Shown piece after piece: positions 8,259-17,004 of a stretch of 64,000 bases of DNA. The notes under the pieces were generated by a model. It had not been told where the DNA came from. It was given only the letters and a program-made list of their open reading frames with translations, and ran no database searches. Numbering within the stretch: position 1 is the stretch's first letter; each line of letters opens with the position of its first letter. The position numbers were made by a program, and so were the translations under genes. Source of the DNA: Azonexus hydrophilus (GTDB lineage: Bacteria; Pseudomonadota; Gammaproteobacteria; Burkholderiales; Rhodocyclaceae). Location: contig NZ_MTHD01000002.1 of the NCBI RefSeq assembly GCF_001956855.1, positions 682,001 to 746,000 of the forward strand, written 5' to 3'.

Positions 8259-9251
8259 ATGGCGCGTAGAAGACGAGGAAATCGGAGAACGTCAGTAATC
8301 GAGGACTTGCTCGATCTCCCCTGGCAATTCAGCGTCGGACTTGGCTTTGCTGTTCTAGTGTTTCTCAAGGGCGTTTTCCCGGCCATTGCAGGTGGCAACA
8401 TGTTCATGCAGCCCATGGCTGCAGCCGCTTCCAGTCTTGCCTGGCTGTTCTCCGGCGCTTTTTTCCTCATCGCAGCCATTGTCTTCATCAAGGGAAAATT
8501 CTCCCAAGGAAAATCACCAGCGACCGAACCGGCGACCAGAACCAGCGCCCCCAGGCAGAAACTCCGGCAGGAACCGGCATATTCGGCGCCAGCCAGCGAA
8601 AAACCAGCAGATCACAATACCCGCCCAGACATTCTCGACAAGCTCCTGAGTGATAGCCAGACAACACCCAGCGCGACAAAGCCCAAACCCACCGAATGGA
8701 CCCTGGACGTCATCCGCGATCTGGAATGGAAACGCTTCGAGGACGTTTGCCAGCAGTTCTACGAGAAGAAAGGCATTCGTAGCGACACGACCGACCTTGG
8801 CCCGGATGGCGGCATCGACATCCGCCTCTATCAAGATGATTCCGGTCGCCCGACTTCCATCGTGCAATGCAAGGCCTGGGGTGAGCGTTACGTTGGCGTG
8901 AAACCCATCCGCGAATTGCTGGGTGTGATGACCCACGAGAAGATCGCCAAGGCCTTTTTCATGACCAGCGGCTCGTACTCAGACGAAGCCAAGGCAGTTG
9001 CCCAAGCCAATCGCATCACACTGATCGACGGCAACATGCTGTTGATGATGATCCAGCGTCTCCCGGCGCCGGAGCGCGAAAGCCTGCTGGCCTTCGCAAT
9101 CGATGGTGATTACGCAACCCCAACCTGCCCGAGTTGCGGCATCAAGATGGTTGCCAGGCAAGGAACAAATGGAAGATCTGATTTCTGGGGGTGTCAGAAC
9201 TATCCGCGCTGCCGACAGAAACTTGGCAAACGGCGAGAGCTTAACGCCTAA
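8259..9251 (+). CDS. Mrr-like restriction endonuclease with membrane anchor and zinc ribbon (330 aa)
   Basis: After a basic N-terminus (MARRRRGNRR) come two hydrophobic segments at about 24-44 and 55-78, a polar linker, then a Mrr_cat PD-(D/E)xK domain. The domain shows LEWKRFEDVCQQFY at about 153, GPDGGIDI at about 181 and QCK at about 202. A topoisomerase-type C4 zinc ribbon closes the protein (CPSC at about 289, CQNYPRC at about 312). Mrr proteins cut methylated or foreign DNA. I chose the ATG at 8259, next to GGGGCGGGG, over a longer frame from 8124 that would overlap the divergent HNH gene. Placing the nuclease at the membrane could expose it to incoming DNA, which is inference. Confidence 0.8.
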   Translation: MARRRRGNRRTSVIEDLLDLPWQFSVGLGFAVLVFLKGVFPAIAGGNMFMQPMAAAASSLAWLFSGAFFLIAAIVFIKGKFSQGKSPATEPATRTSAPRQKLRQEPAYSAPASEKPADHNTRPDILDKLLSDSQTTPSATKPKPTEWTLDVIRDLEWKRFEDVCQQFYEKKGIRSDTTDLGPDGGIDIRLYQDDSGRPTSIVQCKAWGERYVGVKPIRELLGVMTHEKIAKAFFMTSGSYSDEAKAVAQANRITLIDGNMLLMMIQRLPAPERESLLAFAIDGDYATPTCPSCGIKMVARQGTNGRSDFWGCQNYPRCRQKLGKRRELNA

Positions 9252-9382
9252 CCTCCCACTACTCGGCACACAACAATCTCCCGAATTCATTCGATGCCCG
9301 CCGAGGCACCAAATTCCTCGACAGGCTCGGATTTGCCGCCTATCCTCGCAGACATTGCGCACGGATTCCAAAAGCCTCACTC

Positions 9383-10015
9383 ATGTCTCTCGAAACCTGG
9401 TTCGCCTTCTTCATCGCCTGCTGGGTCATCAGCCTGTCGCCCGGCGCCGGTGCCGTTGCCTCGATGTCGTCCGGCCTCAGTTTTGGTTTCCGCCGCGGCT
9501 TCTGGAACGCCATCGGCCTGCAACTGGCGCTGATCCTGCAGATCGCCATCGTCGCCGCCGGCGTTGGCGCCATCCTCGCGCGCTCGGAACTGGCCTTCGC
9601 GCTGATCAAATGGTTCGGCGTACTCTACCTGCTTTATCTCGGCTGGAAACAGTGGACCGCAGCACCCAGCGACCTGCACGCCGAAGCGGTCGACAAGCGT
9701 CGCGGCCACCCCGGCGCCCTGGTCCTGCGCGGCTTCATCGTCAATGCCAGCAACCCCAAGGCCATTGTCTTCATCCTCGCCGTCCTGCCGCAATTCCTCG
9801 ACGCGACCCGGCCGCTGCTGGCGCAATACCTGACGATGACGATCACCATGGTCGGCGTCGACCTGATCGTGATGGCCGGCTACACCGGCCTCGCCGCCCG
9901 CGTCCTGCGCCTGCTGCGCGAACCCGGGCAACAGCGCTTGCTCAACCGCATCTTCGGCGGCCTGTTCGCCGCTGCTGCGGCGCTGCTGGCTACGCTCAGG
10001 CAGGCTGCACACTAG
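9383..10015 (+). CDS. RhtB/LysE-family amino acid exporter (210 aa)
   Basis: Inner-membrane protein of about 210 aa with about six hydrophobic segments, typical of RhtB (homoserine/threonine/lactone efflux). The family start pattern is visible (CWVISLSPGAGAVASMSSGL at about 13-32), as are GVLYLLYLGW at about 78-87 and the NASNPKAIVF motif near 121-130. The substrate cannot be told from sequence. It stands alone between the defence island and ppsA and is of core-like GC content, so it probably marks the right border of the island. Confidence 0.85.
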   Translation: MSLETWFAFFIACWVISLSPGAGAVASMSSGLSFGFRRGFWNAIGLQLALILQIAIVAAGVGAILARSELAFALIKWFGVLYLLYLGWKQWTAAPSDLHAEAVDKRRGHPGALVLRGFIVNASNPKAIVFILAVLPQFLDATRPLLAQYLTMTITMVGVDLIVMAGYTGLAARVLRLLREPGQQRLLNRIFGGLFAAAAALLATLRQAAH

Positions 10016-10093
10016 CTGATCCGAGACGCTAACCCAATAATTTGAATTTTTATTGGCATTGAGCTGACCTGACACCGTCAGCTTGTACGAAAA

Positions 10094-10119
10094 AAAGGCC
10101 GGGATCGCTCCCGGCCTTT
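10094..10119 (-). terminator. Rho-independent terminator of the lldR-ppsA operon
   Basis: Perfect 11 bp stem AAAGGCCGGGA / TCCCGGCCTTT with loop TCGC. On the minus strand the stem is followed by a run of T residues, so it ends ppsA transcription. A weaker T-rich tail on the plus side may also stop the exporter transcript. Confidence 0.85.
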
Positions 10120-10156
10120 CTGGTTTTTACTGCAATTTCACGGTCGACCGTAAAAA

Positions 10157-12532
10157 TCAGCCCTTTTTGTGCGTCGCCAGACGCGTCCAGGTATCAACCA
10201 CGGTATCCGGATTCAGCGAGATCGACGAGATGCCCTGATCCATCAGCCATTCGGCCAGATCCGGGTGGTCCGACGGGCCCTGGCCGCAGATGCCGATGTA
10301 CTTGCCGGCCTTGTTGGCGGCGGAGATGGCCATCGCCAGCAGCATCTTGACGGCCGGGTCGCGTTCGTCGAAGAGGTTGGCGACCAGACCGGAGTCGCGG
10401 TCGAGGCCGAGGGTGAGCTGGGTCAAGTCGTTGGAGCCGATCGAGAAGCCGTCGAAGATCTTCAGGAAATCGTCGGCCAGCAGTGCGTTGGACGGGATTT
10501 CGCACATCATGATCAGCTTCAGGTCGTGCTCGCCCTGCTTCAGGCCGTGTTCAGCCAGCAGGTCGACAACGGCCTGGCCTTCGCCGACGGTGCGGACGAA
10601 CGGGACCATCAACTGCACGTTGGTCAGGCCCATTTCTTCACGCACGCGCTTCATCGCGCGGCATTCCATCTCGAAACAGTCGCGGAAGGACTGGGCGACG
10701 TAACGCGAGGCACCGCGGAAGCCGAGCATCGGGTTTTCTTCTTCCGGCTCGTACAGGTCGCCGCCGAGCAGCTTGCGGTATTCGTTGGACTTGAAGTCGG
10801 ACAGGCGGACGATCACCGGGTTCGGCCAGAAGGCGGCGGCGATGGTGGACACGCCTTCAACCAGCTTCTCGACGAAGAAGTCCTTCGGGCTGGCGTAGCC
10901 ACGGGCGCGGCGCTTGATTTCCTCGCGCTTCGAAGCCGGCAGACGTTCGACATCGAGGATGGCCTTCGGGTGGATGCCGATGACGTTGTTGATGATGAAC
11001 TCGACGCGTGCCAGACCGACACCGGCGTTCGGCAGTTGGGCGAATTCGAAGGCCAGTTCCGGGTTGCCGACGTTCATCATGACCTTGACCGGGACGTCCG
11101 GCATGGCCGAGATGTCGCGGGTGGTGATTTCGAAGTCGAGGCTGCCGCGATAGACGTGGCCGGTATCACCTTCGGTGCAGGAAACCGTCACCACTTCGCC
11201 TTCGTTCAGCGTCTCGGTCGCGTCACCGCAGCCAACGATGGCCGGGATGCCCAGTTCGCGGGCGATGATCGCGGCGTGGCAGGTACGGCCGCCACGGTTG
11301 GTAACGATGGCCGAAGCGCGCTTCATCACCGGTTCCCAGTTCGGGTCGGTCATGTCGGCAACGAGCACGTCGCCCGGCTTGACCTGGTCCATTTCCTTCG
11401 GGTCCTTGACGACGCGGACCGGACCGACGCCGATCTTCTGGCCGATGGCGCGGCCGGAGGCGAGCACCTTGGAGAAGGACTTCAGCTTGAACTTTTCCTG
11501 CTTGCCGGCAGAAGCCTGCGACTGCACGGTTTCCGGGCGGGCCTGGAGAATGTAGAGCTTGCCGTCGACGCCGTCCTTGCCCCACTCGATGTCCATCGGA
11601 CGACCGTAGTGCTTTTCGATGATCTGGGCGTAGCGGGCCAGTTCCATGACTTCTTCGTCATTGATCGAGAACTGGTGGCGCAGGCTTTCTTCAACTTCTT
11701 CGGTGATCGTGGACTTGCCGGCGACCTTCTCGGCGGCGAAGGTCATCTTGATCATCTTCGAGCCGAGGTTGCGGCGGATCACGGCCTTCTTGCCCAGTTC
11801 GAGCATCGGCTTGTGCACGTAGAACTCGTCCGGATTGACGGCGCCCTGCACCACCGTTTCGCCCAGGCCGTAGCTGGAGGTGACGAAGACGGCGTCGCGG
11901 AAGCCGGATTCGGTGTCGAGCGTGAACATCACGCCGGCAGCGCCCTTGTCCGAGCGGACCATGCGCTGGATACCAGCGGACAGCGCGACGTCGGCGTGCA
12001 CGAAGCCCTTGTGCACGCGGTAGGAAATCGCGCGGTCGTTGTACAGCGACGCGAACACTTCCTTGATCGCGTGCATGATGTTTTCCAGGCCGACGATGTT
12101 CAGGAAGGTTTCCTGCTGGCCAGCGAAGGAAGCGTCCGGCAGATCTTCGGCGGTGGCGGAAGAACGCACGGCGAAGGACATGTCGGCGGTGGAATCGGCG
12201 ACCAGACGCTGATACTGCTCGGTGACAGCAATGGTCAGGTCCATCGGGAACGGCGTGTCGATGATCCACTGGCGGATCTCGGCACCGGCCTTGACCAGTG
12301 CGTTGACGTCATCGACGTCGAGCGAATCGAGGACGGCGTTGATCTTGGCATCCAGTCCGGATTGCGCCAGGAAGACGCGGTAGGCATGCGCCGTCGTGGC
12401 GAAGCCGCCCGGCACGCGCACGCCGGTGTCGGCGAGCTGGCTGATCATTTCGCCGAGCGAGGAGTTCTTGCCGCCGACCTGGTCGACGTCGGTCATGCGC
12501 AGTTTTTCGAAGGGGATTACCAGGGCTTCCAT
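10157..12532 (-). CDS. ppsA: Phosphoenolpyruvate synthase
   Basis: Converts pyruvate + ATP + water to PEP + AMP + Pi, the first gluconeogenic step from lactate or pyruvate. Length 791 aa matches the family. The N-terminal ATP-binding domain starts [11 protein letters not shown]. The swivelling domain carries the phospho-histidine in [17 protein letters not shown] near residue 417. The C-terminal TIM barrel has [11 protein letters not shown] near 750 with the catalytic Cys. AAAGGACA precedes the ATG. It lies 33 bp after a GntR regulator gene on the same strand, so both probably share an operon. PpsR, its regulatory kinase/phosphorylase, is encoded 10 kb away at 22603. Confidence 0.97.
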   Translation of the reverse strand: MEALVIPFEKLRMTDVDQVGGKNSSLGEMISQLADTGVRVPGGFATTAHAYRVFLAQSGLDAKINAVLDSLDVDDVNALVKAGAEIRQWIIDTPFPMDLTIAVTEQYQRLVADSTADMSFAVRSSATAEDLPDASFAGQQETFLNIVGLENIMHAIKEVFASLYNDRAISYRVHKGFVHADVALSAGIQRMVRSDKGAAGVMFTLDTESGFRDAVFVTSSYGLGETVVQGAVNPDEFYVHKPMLELGKKAVIRRNLGSKMIKMTFAAEKVAGKSTITEEVEESLRHQFSINDEEVMELARYAQIIEKHYGRPMDIEWGKDGVDGKLYILQARPETVQSQASAGKQEKFKLKSFSKVLASGRAIGQKIGVGPVRVVKDPKEMDQVKPGDVLVADMTDPNWEPVMKRASAIVTNRGGRTCHAAIIARELGIPAIVGCGDATETLNEGEVVTVSCTEGDTGHVYRGSLDFEITTRDISAMPDVPVKVMMNVGNPELAFEFAQLPNAGVGLARVEFIINNVIGIHPKAILDVERLPASKREEIKRRARGYASPKDFFVEKLVEGVSTIAAAFWPNPVIVRLSDFKSNEYRKLLGGDLYEPEEENPMLGFRGASRYVAQSFRDCFEMECRAMKRVREEMGLTNVQLMVPFVRTVGEGQAVVDLLAEHGLKQGEHDLKLIMMCEIPSNALLADDFLKIFDGFSIGSNDLTQLTLGLDRDSGLVANLFDERDPAVKMLLAMAISAANKAGKYIGICGQGPSDHPDLAEWLMDQGISSISLNPDTVVDTWTRLATHKKG

Positions 12533-12565
12533 TGCTTTGTCCTTTCGGGGTGGAATTTGAAAAAA

Positions 12566-13333
12566 TCAGGAGGTTGAGAAATCAGTATTCAGGCGACGCT
12601 CGGCCGTCTCGCGGCGGGCAACGGAACGCAGCGTCTGGGCCAGCGTTTCGCGCACGAAATCGATATGGGTCTCGGCCGCAGAGCGTGCTGCCTGCGGCTT
12701 CTTCTCGGTGATGGCTGCATGGATGGCGGCGTGCTGACTCATCAGCAACTTGCCGGCAGCCGGCACGCTCTTCAGTTCACCGAGATTGAGACGGATGTTG
12801 TCGTGCATCAGGCGCAGCAGCGCCGCAGAAAGATGGCCCACCAGCACGTTGTGCGACGCGTCGCTGATGGCCTGGTGAAACGCGATGTCGGCGGCCGAAC
12901 GTTTTTCCGTATCGTCCACCTGGAAAGAAGCCTGCAGCACCTGGAAGGCCTGATCGAGCCGCTGCAGGTCGGCATCGGTGGCGCGTTCGGCTGCCCATTC
13001 GGCAGCCTGGCCTTCGATCATGCGGCGAAACTCCAGCATGTCCTCGCGCAGGTTCGGGTAGCTGCCCATCATTTCCTGCCAGGGATCGAAGAAACTTGCT
13101 TCGAGCACGGCGGTCACATAGGTGCCGCCACCCTGGCGACTCTGAACCATACCTTTCGACGCCAGTTTCTGGATCGCTTCACGCAGGCTCGGTCGGGACA
13201 CGCCAAACTCCAGCGCCAGCTCGCGCTCCGGCGGCAGGCGATCGCCCGGCTTCAACGAGCCTTCGAGAATGCGCCGCTCCAGCGTCGAAGCAACGGCGTC
13301 TGAAATACGCGGAACCTGAACCTTGTTTGGCAT
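12566..13333 (-). CDS. GntR/FadR-family regulator, LldR/PdhR-like lactate or pyruvate sensor
   Basis: 255 aa. The N-terminal winged HTH shows LPPERELALEFGVSRPSLRE and LASKGMVQSRQGGGTYV, followed by an FCD ligand domain with conserved acid/His positions (DIAFHQAIS, SQHAAIHAAI). I chose the ATG at 13333; a GTG four codons upstream is possible. Two matching PdhR/LldR-type operators lie in the divergent promoter region, one over its own promoter and one over the lut promoter. The regulator therefore probably represses itself plus ppsA, and lutACB, until lactate or pyruvate binds. Finding ppsA directly downstream of a lactate regulator is sensible physiologically but not the commonest arrangement I know. 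Confidence 0.85.
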   Translation of the reverse strand: MPNKVQVPRISDAVASTLERRILEGSLKPGDRLPPERELALEFGVSRPSLREAIQKLASKGMVQSRQGGGTYVTAVLEASFFDPWQEMMGSYPNLREDMLEFRRMIEGQAAEWAAERATDADLQRLDQAFQVLQASFQVDDTEKRSAADIAFHQAISDASHNVLVGHLSAALLRLMHDNIRLNLGELKSVPAAGKLLMSQHAAIHAAITEKKPQAARSAAETHIDFVRETLAQTLRSVARRETAERRLNTDFSTS

Positions 13334-13350
13334 TGGTATGACCACATTGA

Positions 13351-13362
13351 TTGGTAAGACCA
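13351..13362. promoter_or_regulatory. LldR/PdhR-like operator at the regulator's own promoter
   Basis: TTGGTAAGACCA, an inverted repeat TTGGT-nn-ACCA of the PdhR/LldR type (consensus TTGGTnnnACCAA). It overlaps the predicted transcription start of the minus-strand promoter at 13367-13395, which suggests autorepression. Confidence 0.7.
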
Positions 13363-13366
13363 GGCA

Positions 13367-13395
13367 ATTCTAAACAGCGAAACGCGAAAGCGCAA
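13367..13395 (-). promoter_or_regulatory. Promoter of the lldR-like/ppsA operon
   Basis: Minus strand: TTGCGC (13395-13390), 17 nt spacer, TAGAAT (13372-13367). Good match and spacing for sigma70. The predicted start near 13360 falls inside the operator at 13351-13362. Confidence 0.6.
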
Positions 13396-13418
13396 GCTTG
13401 GGGATTTCCCTAGCTGCA

Positions 13419-13447
13419 TTGACCAAGTACAGGTTTTAACGTAAATT
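13419..13447 (+). promoter_or_regulatory. Promoter of the lutACB operon
   Basis: TTGACC (13419-13424), 17 nt spacer, TAAATT (13442-13447). The predicted start near 13454 places the operator at 13463-13477 at about +9 to +23, a position where a bound repressor would block initiation. Confidence 0.65.
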
Positions 13448-13462
13448 TCTGCCTTGAGAATT

Positions 13463-13477
13463 ATTGGTCTTACCAAT
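13463..13477. promoter_or_regulatory. LldR/PdhR-like operator of the lut operon
   Basis: ATTGGTCTTACCAAT: perfect 6 bp half-sites ATTGGT/ACCAAT around a 3 nt spacer, matching the PdhR/LldR consensus AATTGGTnnnACCAATT almost completely. It lies just downstream of the predicted lut promoter. Confidence 0.82.
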
Positions 13478-13509
13478 GATCCAATGAAAAAATCCAGACT
13501 GGAGACAAG

Positions 13510-14292
13510 ATGATTCCTGCGCATACGCCACCGCCGCGCCCGGCCGACGTTTATTTCTTTGCCACCTGCGTCGTCGACCAGTTTTACCCCGGCGCCGGCA
13601 TGGACGCCATCACCCTGCTCGAACGCCAGGGCATCCGCGTGCACTTCCCGGAAGAACAGACCTGCTGCGGTCAACCGGCCTATACCAGCGGTTTTCCTGA
13701 TGCAGCGCGCAAGGTCGCGGCGCATCAGTTGACGCTGTTTCCGCAAGACTGGCCAGTCGTCGTCCCGTCCGGCTCCTGCGCCGGCATGATGAAGCACCAT
13801 TACCCGACGCTGTTCGCCGCCGACCCGGTACGCAAGGCGCAGGCGGAAAAGCTGTCGGCGCGCGTCTATGAACTGACACAGTTCCTCGTCGACGTGCTCA
13901 ACTTCAAGCCGGAAGACTGCGGCAGCGACTGCACCGTCGTGCTTCACACCTCCTGCTCGGCCCGCCGCGAAATGGGCGTGCATCTGACCGGGCGCCAACT
14001 GCTCGGCGACCTGAAGAACGTCAACGTGGCGCAGCAGGATCATGAATCCGAATGCTGCGGTTTCGGCGGCACCTTCTCGATCAAGCAACCGGAAATTTCC
14101 GGCGCGATGGTCGAAGACAAGGTCAAGGCCTTGAAGGCAACCGGCGCCGAGCGCGTCGTCAGCGCCGACTGCGGCTGCCTGATGAACATCCTCGGCCACG
14201 CGGCCTGGAAGGATGCACAGGAAGGCCGGAAGACACCAAGCCTGCCCGGCGAACACATCGCCAGCTTTCTCCTGCGGAGGACCAGCAAATGA
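13510..14292 (+). CDS. lutA: L-lactate oxidation complex subunit LutA (CCG-domain Fe-S protein)
   Basis: 260 aa with two CCG cysteine domains, as in LutA/YkgE: EEQTCCGQPAYTSG near 52-65 and SECCGFGGTFSIK near 180-192. Each is paired with an upstream Cys cluster (FFATCVVDQFYPG and HTSCSARREMG). LutABC oxidises L-lactate to pyruvate without a classical flavin LldD. First gene of the operon behind the LldR-type operator. The start has GGAGACAAG just upstream. The stop overlaps lutC by ATGA. Confidence 0.93.
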   Translation: MIPAHTPPPRPADVYFFATCVVDQFYPGAGMDAITLLERQGIRVHFPEEQTCCGQPAYTSGFPDAARKVAAHQLTLFPQDWPVVVPSGSCAGMMKHHYPTLFAADPVRKAQAEKLSARVYELTQFLVDVLNFKPEDCGSDCTVVLHTSCSARREMGVHLTGRQLLGDLKNVNVAQQDHESECCGFGGTFSIKQPEISGAMVEDKVKALKATGAERVVSADCGCLMNILGHAAWKDAQEGRKTPSLPGEHIASFLLRRTSK

Positions 14293-14957
14293 GCGCCCGC
14301 GATCGCATTCTCGGCAAATTGCGCCACGGCGCGCCGTCGACCGTACCTGCCCTGCCCGATGTCGCCAGCTGGTTCGCCGGCCATCGCCCCGTTGAATCCG
14401 GCACCGAAAAGGCCGCCCGTTTCCGTCATTTCATCGAACTTGCCCATGCCGAGGTGTATTCGGTCGCCCGTGACAACTGGACGGCGACACTGCACCAGGT
14501 ACTCAAGGCCCGTGGCATCGGCAAGTTGCTGGTCGCCGAAGGCACGCCGCACGGCGAGGTCGCACTCGACGAACTGCCGCCGCGCGGCGTCGAGTGCAGC
14601 GTCTACGACATGGCCATCGAAGCCTGGAAGAGCGAGATGTTCAACGCCACGCCGGCCAGCCTGACGGCCGCCCGCGCCGCCATTGCCGAAACCGGCACGC
14701 TGATCCTGTGGCCGGATGCACTGGAACCCCGCCTGATGTCGCTGGTACCGCCGGTGCATGTCGTGCTGCTCGACGCAACGAAGATCTACAACACCTTCTA
14801 CGAAGCGATGACCGCCGAAGGCTGGCAGGACGGCCTGCCGACCAACTCGCTGCTGATTTCCGGCCCGTCGAAGACCGCCGACATCCAGCAGACGCTGGCC
14901 TACGGCGCGCACGGTCCGAAAGAACTGATCGTACTGTTGCTGGAGGGCGAACAATGA
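14289..14957 (+). CDS. lutC: LutC/YkgG, LUD-domain protein of lactate oxidation
   Basis: 222 aa LUD domain (formerly DUF162). Typical features are the AIAETGTLILWP strand and a C-terminal TADIQQTLAYGAHGPKELIV segment (the GP-dipeptide motif shared by LutC proteins). It begins MSARDRILGKL inside the stop of lutA and ends inside the start of lutB, so the three are coupled. Order here is A-C-B, whereas Bacillus has A-B-C. Needed with LutA and LutB for L-lactate use. Confidence 0.92.
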   Translation: MSARDRILGKLRHGAPSTVPALPDVASWFAGHRPVESGTEKAARFRHFIELAHAEVYSVARDNWTATLHQVLKARGIGKLLVAEGTPHGEVALDELPPRGVECSVYDMAIEAWKSEMFNATPASLTAARAAIAETGTLILWPDALEPRLMSLVPPVHVVLLDATKIYNTFYEAMTAEGWQDGLPTNSLLISGPSKTADIQQTLAYGAHGPKELIVLLLEGEQ

Positions 14958-16384
14958 ACGCCCAGCCCATCCATTTCAAGCCAAGCGAAGGCTTCCGCGC
15001 CCGCTCCAAGGCGGTCGTCGACAATCCCTTCCTGCGCCAGAGCTTCCGTGGCGCGATGGATTTCCTGATGAGCAAGCGCGCCGCGCAATTCCCCGACGAC
15101 GAGGAACTGCAAAGCCTGCGCTCGCTGGGCGAAGCCATCCGCCAGTACAACCTGGCCAAACTGCCCGAGCTGCTCGAACGCCTTGAAGCCAACCTCACCC
15201 GCAACGGCGTCAAGGTGCATTGGGCAGAAACGCCGGACGAAGCCAACGCCATCATCCTCGGCATCTGCCAGCGCCATTCGGCGAAGCTGATGGTCAAGGG
15301 CAAGTCGATGGTCAGCGAGGAAATCGAGCTCAACCACGCCGCCGAAGCCGCCGGCGTCGGCGCGCTGGAGTCCGACATGGGCGAATACATCGTCCAGCTG
15401 GCCAACGAAAAGCCGTCGCACATCATCATGCCGGCGATCCACAAGACCAAGGAGGAAATCGCCCGCCTGTTCGCCGACAAGGTCGAAGGCGTCGATTACA
15501 CCGACAACGTCGACGCGCTGATCCAGATCGGCCGCAACGTGCTGCGGCAGAAATTCCTGGAGGCCGACATCGGACTGTCCGGCGTCAATTTCGCCGTCGC
15601 CGAAACCGGTACGCTGTGCCTGGTCGAAAACGAAGGCAACGGCCGCATGTGTACGACGGCGCCGCCGATCCACATCGCCATCACCGGCATCGAGAAGATC
15701 GTCGAAAAGCTCGAACACGTGCCGCCCCTGCTGTCGCTGCTGACCCGCTCGGCCACCGGCCAGAACATCTCGACCTACTTCAACATGATCTCCTCGCCAA
15801 GAAAACCCGGCGAGAAGGACGGCCCCGAGGAAGTCCACCTGGTCCTGCTCGACAACGGCCGCAGCCAGGCCTACGCCGACGAACAGCTGCGCAAGACCCT
15901 GCAATGCATCCGCTGTGGCGCCTGCATGAACCACTGCCCGGTCTACACCCGCATCGGCGGCCACGCCTACGGCACCACCTACCCCGGCCCGATCGGCAAG
16001 ATCGTCTCGCCGCACATGCTGGGTCTCGAAGCGACCTCTTCCATGGCCACCGCGTCGTCGCTCTGTGGCGCCTGCGGCGAGGTCTGCCCGGTGAAGATTC
16101 CGATTCCGGAACTGCTGATGCGGCTGCGCGAAGAGGCGTTTACCGCACCGCATGCTGATCCGGTGATGCGGGGACAGGGAGCGGGGTATTCGCCGTTGAT
16201 TTCAGGGATTTGGCGGGGCTGGGCGATGGTTTATCGCTCGCCATTGCTGTACCGGATGGCGACCTGGCTGGGGAGTCGGTTTGGTGGATTGCTGCCGGCG
16301 CGGCAAGGGGCTTGGACTTCGGTTCGGGTGCCGTTGCGGCCGGCGGGGAAGCGGTTGAGGGATATGCTTCGGGAACGTGGGTGA
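14954..16384 (+). CDS. lutB: LutB/YkgF, Fe-S protein of lactate oxidation
   Basis: 476 aa. An N-terminal LUD-like domain (VAETGTLCLVENEGNGR near 215) is followed by two 4Fe-4S motifs: CIRCGACMNHCPVYTRIGG at about 318 and CGACGEVCPVKIP at about 371. These would carry electrons from lactate toward the quinone pool. The C-terminus is the usual LutB extension. ATG overlaps the lutC stop (ATGA). A 620 bp gene-free repeat region follows. Confidence 0.93.
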   Translation: MNAQPIHFKPSEGFRARSKAVVDNPFLRQSFRGAMDFLMSKRAAQFPDDEELQSLRSLGEAIRQYNLAKLPELLERLEANLTRNGVKVHWAETPDEANAIILGICQRHSAKLMVKGKSMVSEEIELNHAAEAAGVGALESDMGEYIVQLANEKPSHIIMPAIHKTKEEIARLFADKVEGVDYTDNVDALIQIGRNVLRQKFLEADIGLSGVNFAVAETGTLCLVENEGNGRMCTTAPPIHIAITGIEKIVEKLEHVPPLLSLLTRSATGQNISTYFNMISSPRKPGEKDGPEEVHLVLLDNGRSQAYADEQLRKTLQCIRCGACMNHCPVYTRIGGHAYGTTYPGPIGKIVSPHMLGLEATSSMATASSLCGACGEVCPVKIPIPELLMRLREEAFTAPHADPVMRGQGAGYSPLISGIWRGWAMVYRSPLLYRMATWLGSRFGGLLPARQGAWTSVRVPLRPAGKRLRDMLRERG

Positions 16385-16407
16385 TGCCTGGTTCGCTTTC
16401 TGAACCT

Positions 16408-16952
16408 GGGGGTTCCGCGCTTGAGGCGCGGGCATACTTTCTTTTGCTTCGCCAAAAGAAAGTAGCCAAAGAAAAGGCGACCCCAGGTTACGCGGTCGGC
16501 GTTGCCGACTGCCCTGCGCTACTCGCTGCTGGCGGGGGCTGCGGAACTCGGCCCTGCGGGCCTCAGACAGTCCTCGCCCTTTTTCCGCCAGCAGCTCCGT
16601 TGCTCGGCGCTTCACATGGGGACCCCAAATGCGTCCGGGCACTAGCGCCAGTCTTTTTTCATGAATATTGCGGTCGACCGCGCAAAACAGCCAAAAATCG
16701 CTCCCGCTGTTTGAGCTTGGACGCCTTTCCGGGCCCCTTGAGAGGTGCCGAGCAACGCAGGAACGCCGGGGGCTTTCGGCGAGGACTGTTTGAGGGGCGC
16801 AGCCCCGAGTTCCGCAGCCGCCCGGCGTTTCGAGTAGCGCAGGGAACCGGCGCAGCCGGCGCAGCCGGCGCCGACCCAGGGTCGCCTTTTCTTTGCTTAC
16901 TTTCTTTTGGCGAAGCAAAAGAAAGTGAGACGCGCCTCAAGCGCGGAACCCC
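16408..16952. repeat. 545 bp near-palindromic repeat element between lutB and dld
   Basis: The two ends are long inverted copies: 16408-16485 and 16879-16952 share GGGGTTCCGCGCTTGAGGCG, then CTTTCTTTTG-CTTCGC-CAAAAGAAAG, then AAAGAAAAGGCGACCC. Similarity continues inward as diverged inverted repeat (CTGCGCTACTCG, GGCTGCGGAACTCGG, CAGTCCTCGCC, GTTGCTCGGC), so almost the whole element is one imperfect palindrome. Its midpoint (about 16680) lies next to the motif TTGCGGTCGACCGC at 16668-16681. Within each arm the CTTTCTTTTG segment forms its own 11 bp hairpin. No credible gene is present; 16953-17004 holds only the dld leader. It resembles the CTTTCTTTTG/CAAAAGAAAG intergenic repeats I recall from betaproteobacteria; it could also act as a terminator after lutB. 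Confidence 0.85.
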
Positions 16953-17004
16953 AAGCCAATAAAAAAACCACCACATAAATCCGAGACGACACCAAGCCAA
17001 AACC

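Noticed and set aside
10169-12577. 802-codon open frame on the plus strand antisense to ppsA
   Set aside because: High GC and biased third positions keep the antisense frame open. Its translation is rich in His, Asp and Gly with no domain, and ppsA is certain.
13252-14256. 334-codon frame spanning the lutA region on the minus strand
   Set aside because: It runs through the divergent promoters and operators and is antisense to lutA; no protein-like features.
16210-16962. Possible genes inside the 545 bp repeat region on either strand
   Set aside because: These frames are composed of the palindromic arms and differ between arms; no start site or protein pattern.
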